A DNA stretch of 36,489 bases from Thauera linaloolentis 47Lol = DSM 12138 (GCF_000310205.1 NZ_AMXE01000037.1:1-36489), one strand, 5' to 3'; counted from the stretch's first letter, positions 10,188 through 19,954 are shown. Notes: a model not told the origin generated them from the letters alone. Program-made: numbers and translations.

Positions 10188-11444
10188 TCACCCCTCCCAG
10201 GCCGGCAGCCGGCGCGTGACGAAGGGCAAGGCAAACCTCCCATAGTCGGGCAGGCCGCCGGCGGTGGCCTGCGCAACCTCACCCTCGATCAACGGCCGGA
10301 TGTAGTCGCACGCCGCCGCGGTGACGTGCAGGCCGTCGGCACGCACGAATGCCGCCGGCAAGGCGCGCTCGAGGTTCGCAATCCCCGCCGCGTCCTCGAT
10401 GCCGATCTCCCAGCGGTAAGGCGCATCGCCGATCCGCCTGATGGCCGGAAAGCAGCCGCCGTGCCCATCGAGCGCCAACTCGACGGCCGCCCGTCCGACC
10501 GCCATCGCCTGCTCGTGATCGGTGGCCGACAGCCAGTGCCCGGCCGCACGCTGCAGGTAATCCGGGATCGCCCAATGATGCTTGTAGCCCAGACGTTCGT
10601 GGATCATGCGCGCAATGGCCGAACCCGCTCCGCCCAGCTGGATGTAGCCGCACGGATCGCGCGACTTTTCCATGATCAGGCCGCCATCGGGGCGACGGAT
10701 GCCCTCGGCGACCGTGATCGCGCAATACCCCAGGCGCTCGGTGATGCGCCGGACCTCCGCCAGGAAAGCCTCCTCGTCGAACGGCGCCTCCGGCACCAGC
10801 ACGACATGCGGCGCGGCATCGGGATCGCCGCCGGCGGCAAGCGCGGTCGCCGCCGCCAGCCAGCCGGTGTTGCGCCCCATGACCTCCATCACGAACACGC
10901 TGCCCCGTTTGCCCACCATCGAACGGATGTCCAGCCCGGCCTCGAGCATCGAAGTCGCGAGGAACTTCGCCGCCGAGCCGAAACCGGGGCAGCAGTCGGT
11001 GCCGACGATATCGTTGTCGACGGTCTTCGGCACGCCGACGCACAGCAGCGGATAGCCCCGCTCGCGTGCCGCATCGCCCAGCCGCCCCACCGCATCCATC
11101 GAGCCATTGCCGCCGTTGTAGACGAAGTATCCGATGCCATGCGCGGCAAAGACCTCGAACAACCTGTCCATCACGCGCCCGCCGTCATCCGACGGCAGAT
11201 CGAAACGGCACGAACCGAACACCCCGCCCGGGCGCAGCGACAGCCGGTACAGGGCGGCTTCATCGAAACAGGCGGTATCGATGAGGTCCTCGGCGAGCAC
11301 GCCGAGAATGCCGCGGTGGGCGGCGAAGACCTTTCCGATCCGTTCCGGCCGGCCCCGGGCGGCACCGATGGCGGCACTGGCCGAGGCATTGATGACGGCG
11401 GTGACACCGCCGGAGTGGGCATAGAGCAGGTTCGATTGCGCCAT
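10188..11444 (-). CDS. pfp: 6-phosphofructokinase, PPi-dependent type
   Basis: A 418-residue phosphofructokinase of the long clade usually annotated diphosphate-fructose-6-phosphate 1-phosphotransferase. Visible motifs: YAHSGGVTAVINAS at the N-terminus, GGNGSMD (G111-D117), VPKTVDND (catalytic D143, D145), MEVMGRNTGW and AEGIRRPDGG. Lys140 is the PPi-type residue, but the residue equivalent to E. coli Gly104 is Gly114, the ATP-type state; classical PPi enzymes have Asp there. Phosphoryl donor is therefore uncertain. The start at 11444 was chosen from homology; neither it nor the in-frame ATG at 11462 has a good Shine-Dalgarno. It lies downstream of adk on the same strand, separated by adk's terminator, so it is probably read by leakage past that hairpin. 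Confidence 0.88.
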   Translation of the reverse strand: MAQSNLLYAHSGGVTAVINASASAAIGAARGRPERIGKVFAAHRGILGVLAEDLIDTACFDEAALYRLSLRPGGVFGSCRFDLPSDDGGRVMDRLFEVFAAHGIGYFVYNGGNGSMDAVGRLGDAARERGYPLLCVGVPKTVDNDIVGTDCCPGFGSAAKFLATSMLEAGLDIRSMVGKRGSVFVMEVMGRNTGWLAAATALAAGGDPDAAPHVVLVPEAPFDEEAFLAEVRRITERLGYCAITVAEGIRRPDGGLIMEKSRDPCGYIQLGGAGSAIARMIHERLGYKHHWAIPDYLQRAAGHWLSATDHEQAMAVGRAAVELALDGHGGCFPAIRRIGDAPYRWEIGIEDAAGIANLERALPAAFVRADGLHVTAAACDYIRPLIEGEVAQATAGGLPDYGRFALPFVTRRLPAWEG

Positions 11445-11470
11445 GTGGGGGAAAACCGGCATGCAGCATG

Positions 11471-11507
11471 AAAACAAAACGGCCGGCTCCGTCGAAGGAG
11501 CCGGCCG
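11471..11507 (-). terminator. adk intrinsic terminator
   Basis: On the minus strand CGGCCGGCTCC (11507-11497) pairs perfectly with GGAGCCGGCCG (11490-11480) around a 6-nt loop, followed by TTTTGTTTT (11479-11471). It lies 20 bp after the adk stop and ends only 26 bp before the pfp start codon. Confidence 0.88.
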
Positions 11508-11527
11508 CGCGGATACGGACCCGGTGC

Positions 11528-12244
<717 letters not shown>

Positions 12245-12266
12245 TTAACCGACACGGAGCCGGTGG

Positions 12267-13040
12267 TCAAACCCCTTCGATGCGAAACGACTGCCTCACG
12301 CGCGCCAGATCCTCGGGCGTATCGACGCCGGCGGGCGGCGCAGCCGCCAGCTCGAGCACCCGGATGCGATGGCCGTGCCACAGCGCACGCAACTGCTCCA
12401 GCGCCTCCCACTGCTCGATCGGCGACGGCGCCAGACCGGCATAGCGGCGCAGGAAGCCGACCCGGTAGGCATAAAGCCCGACATGGCGCAGCATGGGCAG
12501 CCCCGCGGGCAGCGCATCGCGCCTCTCGGCGAAAGCGTCGCGCGCCCAAGGAATCGGGGCACGCGAAAAATAGAGCGCGCGCCCGGCCGCATCGCACACC
12601 ACCTTGACGACGTTGGGATTGAAGGCTTCGTCCGCCCCGCCCAGCGCATGCGCCGCCGTGGCGATCGCCGACTCCGCATCCCCCGCCAGCGTGCCGGCCA
12701 CCGCGGCGACGACGGCCGGCTCGATCAAGGGCTCGTCGCCCTGCACGTTGACGACGATGTCCTCCTCGCCCCAGCCGCGCAGCATCGCGACCTCGGCCAG
12801 GCGGTCGGTGCCGCTCGGATGATCGGCGCGTGTCATCACCACGTCGCCGCCCGCGGCGAGCACCGCATCACGGACGCCTTCGTGATCGGTCGCGACGCAA
12901 ATCTCCAGCGCGCCGGCCGCCCGTACCCGCTCCAGCACGCGCACGATCATCGGCTTGCCGTAGATGTCCGCCAGCGGCTTGCCCGGCAGCCGGGTCGATG
13001 CGTAGCGCGCCGGAATGACGATGCGGAACGGCGTCGCCAT
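12267..13040 (-). CDS. kdsB: 3-deoxy-manno-octulosonate cytidylyltransferase
   Basis: Activates Kdo with CTP to CMP-Kdo for lipopolysaccharide inner-core assembly. The 257-residue protein begins [19 protein letters not shown], the nucleotidyltransferase signature of the family, followed by [11 protein letters not shown] and later [11 protein letters not shown]. The ATG at 13040 is 5 bp after the stop of the Trm112-like gene, so the pair is translationally linked; the longer open frame upstream is a shadow of that gene. It belongs to the exbB-exbD-lpxK-Trm112-kdsB operon and, with lpxK, serves lipid A/Kdo biosynthesis. Confidence 0.97.
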   Translation of the reverse strand: MATPFRIVIPARYASTRLPGKPLADIYGKPMIVRVLERVRAAGALEICVATDHEGVRDAVLAAGGDVVMTRADHPSGTDRLAEVAMLRGWGEEDIVVNVQGDEPLIEPAVVAAVAGTLAGDAESAIATAAHALGGADEAFNPNVVKVVCDAAGRALYFSRAPIPWARDAFAERRDALPAGLPMLRHVGLYAYRVGFLRRYAGLAPSPIEQWEALEQLRALWHGHRIRVLELAAAPPAGVDTPEDLARVRQSFRIEGV

Positions 13041-13045
13041 GCCGC

Positions 13046-13237
13046 TCACGCGCGCAAGGCCTCGACGTCCTCGGCACTCATCGTGCGCGCCTCCTCGTCC
13101 AGCATCACCGGAATGCCGTCGCGGATCGGGAATGCAAGCCGGTCGCCCTTGCACACGAGCTCCTGCTTGTCCTTCAGGTAGTCCAGCGGGCCCTTGCACA
13201 GCGGGCAGACGAGGATTTCAAGCAGGCGTGCGTCCAT
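13046..13237 (-). CDS. Trm112/YcaR family small protein
   Basis: A 63-residue protein of the UPF0434 (YcaR)/Trm112-like family, almost always found between lpxK and kdsB in proteobacteria. It begins [19 protein letters not shown]11 and C14 form one metal-binding-like pair, with a third cysteine at C29 but no complete second pair. The family fold resembles the Trm112 methyltransferase activator; its role in bacteria is not settled. Its start overlaps the 3' end of lpxK by 20 bp and its stop lies 5 bp before kdsB, showing tight coupling. Confidence 0.92.
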   Translation of the reverse strand: MDARLLEILVCPLCKGPLDYLKDKQELVCKGDRLAFPIRDGIPVMLDEEARTMSAEDVEALRA

Positions 13238-14216
13238 TCTTCAGTTTCTCCAGGATGCGTTCGGCGGCTCCCGAACCGATCTGCGCCTCGACCGGGAACT
13301 CCCAGCAATCATCAGGCGCGAAAGCCTTGCATTTTACCGCATCCTTGGCCGTCATCAGGATAGGCGCGGGCTCGGCGAAGACGAGATCCGATGGCGAGAA
13401 ATCATGATGGTCGGGAAACGGGTGGCGCAGCACCACCAACCCCGCGGCCTCGAGCTGATCGAAGAAGCGCTGCGGGCGGCCGATGCCGGCAAGCGCATGC
13501 ACACGGCACCCGCGCAGCGCCTCCAGTGCCAGCGTACGGGCGGGATCCCTCAGCGCACGCAGCGCGCTGCCCTGCAGATGCATCGGGAAAACCGGAACGC
13601 CGCCGATCGCCGCCCGCAGCGCCGGCGACAGCCCACCATGGGCAATCACGGCATCGACCTCGGCCAGCCGCGCCAGGGGCTCGCGCAGGGGGCCGGCCGG
13701 CAGCAGCAGGCCATTGCCCAGCGTCGCCGGATCGAGCACGACGATCTCGACGTCGCGCCCGAGGCGATAATGCTGCATGCCGTCGTCGGCCACGATCACA
13801 TCGCATGCGGGATGCAGGCGCAGCAGCTCGCGCGCCGCCGCCGGCCGGTCGCGGCCGACGACCACGGGACAAGCGCAGGTACCGGCGAGCAGTACGGGTT
13901 CGTCACCATGAACGGCGGGGTCGCCATCGGCGGGCACCTCGGCCACGCCTTCGACCCGGCCGCCATGCCCGCGGCTGACGACGCCGGGGCGATAGCCCGC
14001 CGCCCTCAGCCGCAGCACCAGCCATTGCACCACCGGGGTCTTGCCACTGCCGCCGACGGCGATGTTGCCGACGACGATCACCGGCACCGGCAGCCTCTCC
14101 GGCCGTGTCCGCCGGCGGCGGCGCCGCGCCAGCGCGCCGAACAGCCACGACAGCGGCTGCAGCAGCCAGGCCGGCAGGCCGCGCCTGCGCCAGAAGGCCG
14201 GAGCCTGGGCCGCCAT
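13218..14216 (-). CDS. lpxK: Tetraacyldisaccharide 4'-kinase
   Basis: Phosphorylates the 4' position of the lipid A disaccharide at the inner face of the inner membrane. The 332-residue product has an N-terminal amphipathic/hydrophobic segment, then the P-loop in [14 protein letters not shown] (about 48-61), VSRGHGGR and DDGMQHY (catalytic region) motifs expected of LpxK. It starts 21 bp after exbD and overlaps the Trm112-like gene by 20 bp. Arginine-rich residues 33-40 just before the P-loop domain are in line with membrane association. Length is normal. Confidence 0.96.
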   Translation of the reverse strand: MAAQAPAFWRRRGLPAWLLQPLSWLFGALARRRRRRTRPERLPVPVIVVGNIAVGGSGKTPVVQWLVLRLRAAGYRPGVVSRGHGGRVEGVAEVPADGDPAVHGDEPVLLAGTCACPVVVGRDRPAAARELLRLHPACDVIVADDGMQHYRLGRDVEIVVLDPATLGNGLLLPAGPLREPLARLAEVDAVIAHGGLSPALRAAIGGVPVFPMHLQGSALRALRDPARTLALEALRGCRVHALAGIGRPQRFFDQLEAAGLVVLRHPFPDHHDFSPSDLVFAEPAPILMTAKDAVKCKAFAPDDCWEFPVEAQIGSGAAERILEKLKNGRTPA

Positions 14217-14237
14217 CGTCCGCGCGCCCTCAGCGGC

Positions 14238-14660
14238 TCACTGCGCCGGCGCCTGGGTGGCGAAGGTCACGTGGCTGAAACCCGCACGCTGGGCCGCCTG
14301 CATCACGTCGATGACGTTCTGGTGCGCAGCCTTGGCATCGGCATTGATGACGATCACCGGCTCTCCGGCAGCAGCCGGCGCCGCCTTGCCCAGCGCGGCG
14401 GCCAACGATTCGACGCTGGGTTCCGCGACCGGCTGGCGGTTGACCAGCACTTCGCCAGTGGCGGTCACGGCGACGAGGATCTCGTTGGGCACCGACTCCA
14501 TGCCGTCCGCCTCGGCCGACGGCAGGTTGATCTCGAGCCCCGACACCTTGGAGAAGGTCGTCGTCAGCATCAGGAAGATGATGATGACGAGCACGACGTC
14601 GATCAGCGGGATCAGGTTGATCTCGGGCTCTTCGTTGCGGCTGCCGCGGCGGAAGTTCAT
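14238..14660 (-). CDS. exbD: ExbD/TolR family biopolymer transport protein
   Basis: A 140-residue inner-membrane protein with a single transmembrane helix (about 14-36) carrying the essential aspartate D21 in INLIPLIDVVLV, followed by a periplasmic domain. With ExbB it forms a proton-driven motor that energises TonB-type or related envelope processes. The gene starts 10 bp after the exbB stop. No tonB is present here, and the fixed linkage to lpxK and kdsB suggests a role tied to envelope or lipid export rather than a dedicated iron system; the partner cannot be decided from the sequence. Confidence 0.94.
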   Translation of the reverse strand: MNFRRGSRNEEPEINLIPLIDVVLVIIIFLMLTTTFSKVSGLEINLPSAEADGMESVPNEILVAVTATGEVLVNRQPVAEPSVESLAAALGKAAPAAAGEPVIVINADAKAAHQNVIDVMQAAQRAGFSHVTFATQAPAQ

Positions 14661-14670
14661 GCCTCGCGCC

Positions 14671-15279
14671 TCAGTCTCGGCGCTCGCCGTGCGCCACTTC
14701 GACGAGCTTCACCGCCTGCTGCTCCATGTCGATGACGAAGCTGTCGATGAGGGCGCGGAAATGGCGCCAGAAGATCATCGACGGAATGGCGATGATCAGC
14801 CCGAGTCCGGTCGTATACAGCGCGATCGAGATGCCTTGCGCGAGCTGCGCCGGGTTGGCGCCATTGACGCCCTGCGACGCGAAGATGTCGATCATGCCGA
14901 TGATGGTGCCGAACAGCCCCAGCAGCGGGCTGACCGCGGCGATGGTGCCCAGCGTGGTGAGGAAGCGCTCCAGCTCGTGCGCGACCGCCCGCCCGGTTTC
15001 CTCGATCGACTCCTTCATGATCTCCCGCGGGCTGCTGACGTTGCGCAGGCCCGCAGCCAGTACGCGGCCAAGGGGGGAATGGACGCTGACGCGCTCGACC
15101 ATCGCCTCCGACACGCCTTGCTTGCGCAAGTCGTCGAGCACGTTCTGGAGCAGCCCCGCCGGCACCACGCGCGAACGCCGCAAACTCACCGAACGCTCGA
15201 TGATCAGCGCAAGCGCCACGACCGAAGCCAGAATCAACGGCCAGATTGGCCAGCCCACTTCCTGGATGATCGCGAACAC
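14671..15279 (-). CDS. exbB: MotA/TolQ/ExbB proton channel family protein
   Basis: A 202-residue protein with an N-terminal helix (about 7-27), a cytoplasmic region, and the paired family helices (about 107-132 and 146-172) containing LGTIAAVSPLLGLFGTIIGMI. It is the stator partner of ExbD, which follows immediately. The start codon is GTG at 15279, preceded by AGGAG about 10 bp upstream. It is the first gene of the minus-strand run exbB-exbD-lpxK-Trm112-kdsB; its promoter should lie in 15280-15693. Assignment to ExbB rather than TolQ rests on small size and linkage with lpxK/kdsB and the absence of tolA/tolB/pal. Confidence 0.94.
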   Translation of the reverse strand: MFAIIQEVGWPIWPLILASVVALALIIERSVSLRRSRVVPAGLLQNVLDDLRKQGVSEAMVERVSVHSPLGRVLAAGLRNVSSPREIMKESIEETGRAVAHELERFLTTLGTIAAVSPLLGLFGTIIGMIDIFASQGVNGANPAQLAQGISIALYTTGLGLIIAIPSMIFWRHFRALIDSFVIDMEQQAVKLVEVAHGERRD

Positions 15280-15693
15280 GCTGCCGGCTCTCCTGTCTGC
15301 AAAGGCGGAACTTTAGCGCCGGCGAGCCCGCCGCGACAAGCGGCATGCGCGATGAAATGCGGAATCAACACCATCCGACATATCGCCAGGCATGCCGCCG
15401 GCGCCATTTTGTCGACCTGGGGCCGCGCACCGGCAAGCAATCCACAAAAGCTGTGGATAAGTTTGTGGGTTCTTTCTGGAAGTCGGCCCGAAACCCCATC
15501 GCCACAAGCCTTCAGACACTCCGATGAAAAATTGTGCAACATACATTTATCAATAAAAACAAATACTTGAAAACACAACCCTTGCAGATCAAGGACTTGC
15601 GTCAAGCCGCTTGACAGCGCATCGAAGCTGTGGATTCCGTTACAATCCGCGCACGTTCTTTCCTTTCACCCCATCGCCAACGATGCACTTCGC
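15280..15693. promoter_or_regulatory. Divergent exbB-xseA intergenic region with DnaA-box-like repeats
   Basis: This 414-bp gap has no credible gene. It holds a perfect DnaA box TTATCCACA on the minus strand (15460-15452) inside an inverted repeat ATCCACA-N5-TGTGGAT (15440-15458), and an exact 11-nt direct repeat AAGCTGTGGAT at 15448-15458 and 15625-15635. A strikingly AT-rich stretch spans about 15523-15580, the likely place for promoter melting. Near xseA, TACAAT (15641-15646) resembles a -10, but the nearby TTGACA (15611-15616) is 24 bp away, too far for a normal pair. Confidence 0.45.
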
Positions 15694-17034
15694 ATGAATG
15701 GAATGCTGTCCGCTCCGATACTTACCGTATCCGCCCTCAACCGGCTCGCGCGCGAAGCACTGGAATCCGCACTGCCCCTGATGTGGGTCGGCGGCGAGAT
15801 ATCCAATCTCACCCGCGCAGCCTCCGGCCATCTCTATTTCACCCTCAAGGACGCCAATGCGCAGGTACGCTGCGCCATGTGGCGCAACCGTGCGCAACTG
15901 CTCCCGTTCCGCCCCGAGAACGGCATGCGGGTGGAGGTTCGCGCCCTGGCCACGCTGTACGAGGCGCGCGGCGACTACCAGCTCAATATAGAAAGCGTCC
16001 GCCCCGCCGGCGTCGGCAACCTGTTCGAAGCCTTCAACCGCCTCAAGGACAGGCTGGCGGCCGAAGGCTTGTTCGATGCCGGGACAAAACGCACACCGCC
16101 CCGCTTCCCGCGCGGAATCGGGCTTGTCACCTCTCCCGCCGCCGCCGCGCTGCATGACGTGTTGGCGACGCTGGGCAGGCGCGCGCCACACCTTCCGGTC
16201 GTGCTCTACCCCACGCCGGTACAGGGTGTGGACGCTGCGCTTCACCTGGCCGAAGCGGTGACGACGGCCGGCAGACGCGCGGCGCAAGATGGCGTCGACG
16301 TGCTGCTGCTGGTTCGCGGCGGAGGCAGCCTGGAAGATCTGTGGCCATTCAACGACGAGCGCCTCGCGCGCGCGCTGCGCGCCTGTCCGCTACCCGTCGT
16401 GAGCGGCATCGGACACGAGACGGACTTCACCATCGCCGACTTTGCCGCCGATCTCCGCGCCCCGACGCCGACCGGCGCCGCGGAACTGGCCAGCGCGGGC
16501 TGGCATGCCGCACACCAGGAGATCGCCGCGCTCGGTCCGCGGCTCGACCGGAGCGTCGTGCGCCGGCTCGACGCCCTTGCCCAGCGCCTGGACCGGGCTT
16601 CGCTGCGCCTCATCCATCCGCGCGAACGCCTGCGCCAGGCCAGCGCCGAAATCGGCGCCAACGCCGGCAGGCTGCAACGCGCCATGCAGCACCGCCTGGA
16701 GCAGGCCCGCTTCCGCCATGCCGCGCTCGACATCCGCATGGCCCGTCTCCGGCCGGATCTGCCCGCGGCACGCGCACGCTGCGACCGGCTCGCCCGGCAA
16801 CTGCAGCAGGCCGCCAAGGCCAGCCTCCGGCAGCACCAGGCGCGGATCGAAGCCCTCGAGGCCCACCTGCAGCACCTCTGTCCAACATCGGTGCTCGCAC
16901 GTGGCTACGCCATTGCCCGCGACGCACAGGGCCGTATCCTGCGTTCGGTCGACGAAGCCCAGACTGGAATGACAATCGATGTCCAGTTGGCTGACGGCAC
17001 GCTGCACACACGCGTGACCGGACAGGAAGGCTGA
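15694..17034 (+). CDS. xseA: Exodeoxyribonuclease VII large subunit
   Basis: Large subunit (446 aa) of exonuclease VII, which degrades single-stranded DNA with the small subunit XseB. An N-terminal OB-fold (about 8-105, with [22 protein letters not shown]) is followed by the nuclease domain containing [33 protein letters not shown], and [27 protein letters not shown], all family signatures. A coiled, Arg/Gln-rich stretch (about 285-405) precedes the C-terminal motif VLARGYAI. The ATG at 15694 gives the usual N-terminus. xseB is not adjacent. sodB follows 182 bp downstream from its own promoter. Confidence 0.96.
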   Translation: MNGMLSAPILTVSALNRLAREALESALPLMWVGGEISNLTRAASGHLYFTLKDANAQVRCAMWRNRAQLLPFRPENGMRVEVRALATLYEARGDYQLNIESVRPAGVGNLFEAFNRLKDRLAAEGLFDAGTKRTPPRFPRGIGLVTSPAAAALHDVLATLGRRAPHLPVVLYPTPVQGVDAALHLAEAVTTAGRRAAQDGVDVLLLVRGGGSLEDLWPFNDERLARALRACPLPVVSGIGHETDFTIADFAADLRAPTPTGAAELASAGWHAAHQEIAALGPRLDRSVVRRLDALAQRLDRASLRLIHPRERLRQASAEIGANAGRLQRAMQHRLEQARFRHAALDIRMARLRPDLPAARARCDRLARQLQQAAKASLRQHQARIEALEAHLQHLCPTSVLARGYAIARDAQGRILRSVDEAQTGMTIDVQLADGTLHTRVTGQEG

Positions 17035-17135
17035 TTCCGGCAGACCCGTGGCACTCCGCCCGCCAGGATGCAGAAAGCCGCCTGCAGACGGCTGACAGGT
17101 ACTCGGTCGTGCGCCTATGATGTCGGCTGCGAGGA

Positions 17136-17165
17136 TTGTCACCAAACGCCAATCCTGACTAGAAT
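17136..17165 (+). promoter_or_regulatory. Putative sigma-70 promoter of sodB
   Basis: TTGTCA (17136-17141) and TAGAAT (17160-17165) each match consensus in 5 of 6 positions, with an 18-bp spacer. They lie about 50 bp before the sodB start codon and inside the 182-bp xseA-sodB gap. Confidence 0.65.
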
Positions 17166-17216
17166 CGTCGGGCTTTACTCACGAATTACGAACCCCTGCA
17201 ACAAGGAGAGACACGC

Positions 17217-17801
17217 ATGGAACACACCCTGCCCGCCCTGCCGTACGCCAAGGACGCCCTGGCTCCGCACATTTCGGCCGAGACGCTGGAATTCCATTAC
17301 GCCAAGCACCATCAGGCCTACGTCACCAACCTGAACAACCTGATCAAGGGCACCGAGTACGAGAACCTCGAACTCGAAGCCATCATCAAGAAGGCGCCCG
17401 CTGGTGGCGTGTACAACAACTCCGCCCAGGTCTGGAACCACACTTTCTTCTGGAGCAGCATGAAGCCCAACGGCGGCGGCGAGCCGACCGGCGCGCTGGC
17501 TGATGCCATCAAGGCCAAGTGGGGCTCCTTCGAAGACTTCAAGAAGGCTTTCCAGGCTTCGGCCGTCGGCAACTTCGGTTCGGGTTGGACCTGGCTGGTC
17601 AAGAAGGCTGACGGTTCGGTCGACATCATCAACATGGGCGCCGCCGGCACCCCGCTGACCACCGGCGACAAGGCGCTGCTCTGTATCGACGTATGGGAAC
17701 ACGCCTATTACATCGACTACCGCAACCGCCGCCCGGACTTCGTCGCCACCTTCCTCGACAAGCTGGCCAACTGGGACTTCGCCGCGCAGAACTTCGCCTG
17801 A
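17217..17801 (+). CDS. sodB: Superoxide dismutase, iron type
   Basis: Dismutates superoxide in the cytoplasm. The 194-residue protein has the four metal ligands H27, H75, D158 and H162 in the contexts [15 protein letters not shown] and [13 protein letters not shown]. Gln71 in SAQVWNH, contributed from the N-terminal domain, is the position typical of Fe rather than Mn enzymes. A strong Shine-Dalgarno (AAGGAGAG) precedes the ATG. It has its own promoter and terminator, so it is probably monocistronic. Metal preference is inferred from the sequence only. Confidence 0.96.
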   Translation: MEHTLPALPYAKDALAPHISAETLEFHYAKHHQAYVTNLNNLIKGTEYENLELEAIIKKAPAGGVYNNSAQVWNHTFFWSSMKPNGGGEPTGALADAIKAKWGSFEDFKKAFQASAVGNFGSGWTWLVKKADGSVDIINMGAAGTPLTTGDKALLCIDVWEHAYYIDYRNRRPDFVATFLDKLANWDFAAQNFA

Positions 17802-17839
17802 TGCGCCCCGCCCGGCCCCGGCCGGGCAAGGCAGACGCG

Positions 17840-17872
17840 AGAAAGCGACCCGCCGTGGTCGCTTTCTTTTTT
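17840..17872 (+). terminator. sodB intrinsic terminator
   Basis: GAAAGCGACC (17841-17850) pairs with GGTCGCTTTC (17857-17866) around a 6-nt loop, followed by six T (17867-17872). It lies 38 bp after the sodB stop and before truC. Confidence 0.92.
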
Positions 17873-17915
17873 CCTGCTCCGTTGCACCCCCCAGCCCGCA
17901 CATCCGCCCGCCCCC

Positions 17916-18746
17916 ATGCTCGACATCCTCTACCGCGACGAATGGCTCATTGCCATCGACAAGCCTGCCGGGCTGCTCGTGCACCGCAGCCCCATCGCCG
18001 CGCAAGAGGAACGCTTCGCCGTACAGTTGCTGCGCGACCAGATCGGCCAGCGCGTCCATCCCGCGCACCGGCTCGACCGCGGCACATCGGGCATCCTGCT
18101 GTTCGCGCTGGAGCGGAACATCGCCGCCGCACTCGGCAGGCAGTTCGAAGCGCGCACCGTCGACAAGCGCTACGTCGCCATCGTGCGCGGACATCCGCCC
18201 GAGAGCGGCATCATCGACCACCCGCTCGTGCGCCGGCTCGATCCGATCGAACTCAGCCTCGGACACGGTACCGGCCGGCGCGACCCATTGTCGCGGGACA
18301 GCCGCGAAGGCCAGGACGAGGACAGCGAAGAGGATCTGGATCGCGACACCTGGCTCGCCGGCCCGCCAGGCGCCGAAACCGCCCTGGCGGCGCTGACGCG
18401 CTTTCGCCGGCTGGCGACCGCCGAACTGCCGCATGCCGTCGATCGCTACCCCACCAGCCGTTACGCGCTCGTCGAACTGTTTCCCGAAACCGGCCGGCGG
18501 CACCAGTTGCGCCGCCACCTGAAACACATCTCGCATCCGATCATCGGCGACGCCACCTACGGCAAGGGGCGTCACAACCGCCTTTTCCAGCAGCTCTTCG
18601 GCTGCCGGCGCCTGCTGCTGGCCTGCACCCGCCTCGGCCTGAAGCATCCCGTCACCGGCGCCCCGCTGGCACTGCAGGCCCGCCCCGGCGAAGATTTCCG
18701 CGAGGTGATCGAGGCCCTGGGCTGGCATGACAGCCTGCTGGACTGA
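17916..18746 (+). CDS. truC: tRNA pseudouridine(65) synthase TruC-like
   Basis: A RluA-family pseudouridine synthase of 276 aa. The N-terminus ILYRDEWLIAIDKPAGLLVHRS and the catalytic motif HRLDRGTSG (D54) fit TruC, which modifies U65 in tRNA; later RYPTSRYALVEL, ETGRRHQLRRHLKHISHPIIGD also match the TruC subgroup. It is longer than the E. coli enzyme because of a highly acidic insertion around residues 118-150 (run EGQDEDSEEDLDRD). The start is the first ATG after the sodB terminator, with no clear Shine-Dalgarno. Family certain, exact target less so. Confidence 0.88.
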   Translation: MLDILYRDEWLIAIDKPAGLLVHRSPIAAQEERFAVQLLRDQIGQRVHPAHRLDRGTSGILLFALERNIAAALGRQFEARTVDKRYVAIVRGHPPESGIIDHPLVRRLDPIELSLGHGTGRRDPLSRDSREGQDEDSEEDLDRDTWLAGPPGAETALAALTRFRRLATAELPHAVDRYPTSRYALVELFPETGRRHQLRRHLKHISHPIIGDATYGKGRHNRLFQQLFGCRRLLLACTRLGLKHPVTGAPLALQARPGEDFREVIEALGWHDSLLD

Positions 18747-18874
18747 GCACCCGGCGCGGCCTTCCAGTCCAACCCCAGGCGGCGATTTCAGGGCACAATC
18801 GGACTTTCGCCGCTACCCTCCTCGCAGGCCGGGCACCGGCGCTTCCGACCACTCATGCACATCCGGGTATATCG

Positions 18875-19954
18875 ATGAATCCGCTGCTCCAGGTACGCCA
18901 GCACGGCCAGCAGATCTGGCTCGACAATCTCTCCCGCACGCTGCTCAACGACGGGCAACTCGCGCGCTTCGTCGCCGACGACGGTGTCGCCGGCATCACC
19001 ACCAACCCGGCGATCTTCCACAAGGCGATCGCGGACGGACGCTATTACGAGAACGATCTGGCAGCCCTGAAGCAGCAGCCGATCAGTGCCGAAGCACGCT
19101 ACGAAGCCCTGGTGATTCCGGACGTGCAGCGCGCCTGCGACCTGCTGTCGCCGCTGTATCGCGACAGCGCCGGCGCTGCCGGCTACGTCAGCCTGGAGGT
19201 TTCGCCCGAACTTGCGCACGATGCCGCCGGCACACTCGCAGCGGGCCTCCGCCTGAAGGCCGCAGCGGATCGCCCCAACCTGCTGATCAAGGTGCCGGCC
19301 ACGCCTGCCGGAATCGATGCCATCGAGCAACTGATCGGCGCCGGGGTCAGCGTCAACGTCACGCTGATGTTCTCCCTCGCCCACGTGGATGCCGTCGCCC
19401 AGGCCTACCTGCGCGGCCTCGAACGCCTGCGGGACGCCGGCGGCGACGTGGCCCGCATCATGTCGGTGGCGAGCCTGTTCCTGTCGCGGGTCGACACCCT
19501 GATCGACAAGCAGCTCGATGAACTCGGCGGCGCGGCGCTGGCCCTGCGCGGAAAGACCGCTGTTTCGACCGCCAAGCTCGCCTATCTGCGCTACCGCGAG
19601 CGCTTCCACGGCCCCGACTTCGCCGCGCTGCGCGCACTCGGCGCACGGCCGCAGCTGATGCTCTGGGCAAGCACGGGCACCAAGAACCCCGCCTACAGCG
19701 ACCTGCTCTATGTCGAGCCCCTGATCGGCGCCGAAACCGTCAATACGCTGCCCGACGCCACCCTGGACGCACTGCGCGACCACGGCAAGGTCGCCGCCGA
19801 TACGCTGCGCCAGGGCATCGAGGAGGCAGCGGCACAGTACGCCGCGCTGGAACACCACGGCATCGACCTGAACCAGGCCGGCGAGCGCCTGCAGCATGAA
19901 GGGCTGCGGCAGTTCGAGCAGTCGTTCTCCGCGCTGCTCGAACTCACCGCCTGA
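18875..19954 (+). CDS. tal: Transaldolase
   Basis: Transfers a dihydroxyacetone unit between sugar phosphates in the non-oxidative pentose phosphate pathway. The 359-residue length and the motifs GVAGITTNPAIF (about 37-48), GYVSLEVSP and NLLIKVPAT (Schiff-base lysine K139), then NVTLMFS, put it in the longer actinobacterial-type (subfamily 2) transaldolases. It follows truC by 128 bp and ends tail-to-tail with cheA. The start at 18875 is the homology start; the Shine-Dalgarno is weak. Confidence 0.94.
   Translation: MNPLLQVRQHGQQIWLDNLSRTLLNDGQLARFVADDGVAGITTNPAIFHKAIADGRYYENDLAALKQQPISAEARYEALVIPDVQRACDLLSPLYRDSAGAAGYVSLEVSPELAHDAAGTLAAGLRLKAAADRPNLLIKVPATPAGIDAIEQLIGAGVSVNVTLMFSLAHVDAVAQAYLRGLERLRDAGGDVARIMSVASLFLSRVDTLIDKQLDELGGAALALRGKTAVSTAKLAYLRYRERFHGPDFAALRALGARPQLMLWASTGTKNPAYSDLLYVEPLIGAETVNTLPDATLDALRDHGKVAADTLRQGIEEAAAQYAALEHHGIDLNQAGERLQHEGLRQFEQSFSALLELTA

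Noticed and set aside
15280-15600. Fur box controlling exbBD
   Set aside because: No 19-bp GATAATGATAATCATTATC-like site with an acceptable match was found.
15440-15635. Chromosome replication origin
   Set aside because: Only one perfect DnaA box with two weaker relatives, and no dnaA, dnaN, gyrB, parAB or rpmH nearby.
15611-15646. TTGACA/TACAAT as an xseA promoter pair
   Set aside because: The 24-bp spacing is too long for sigma-70; each element is noted but not called as a promoter.
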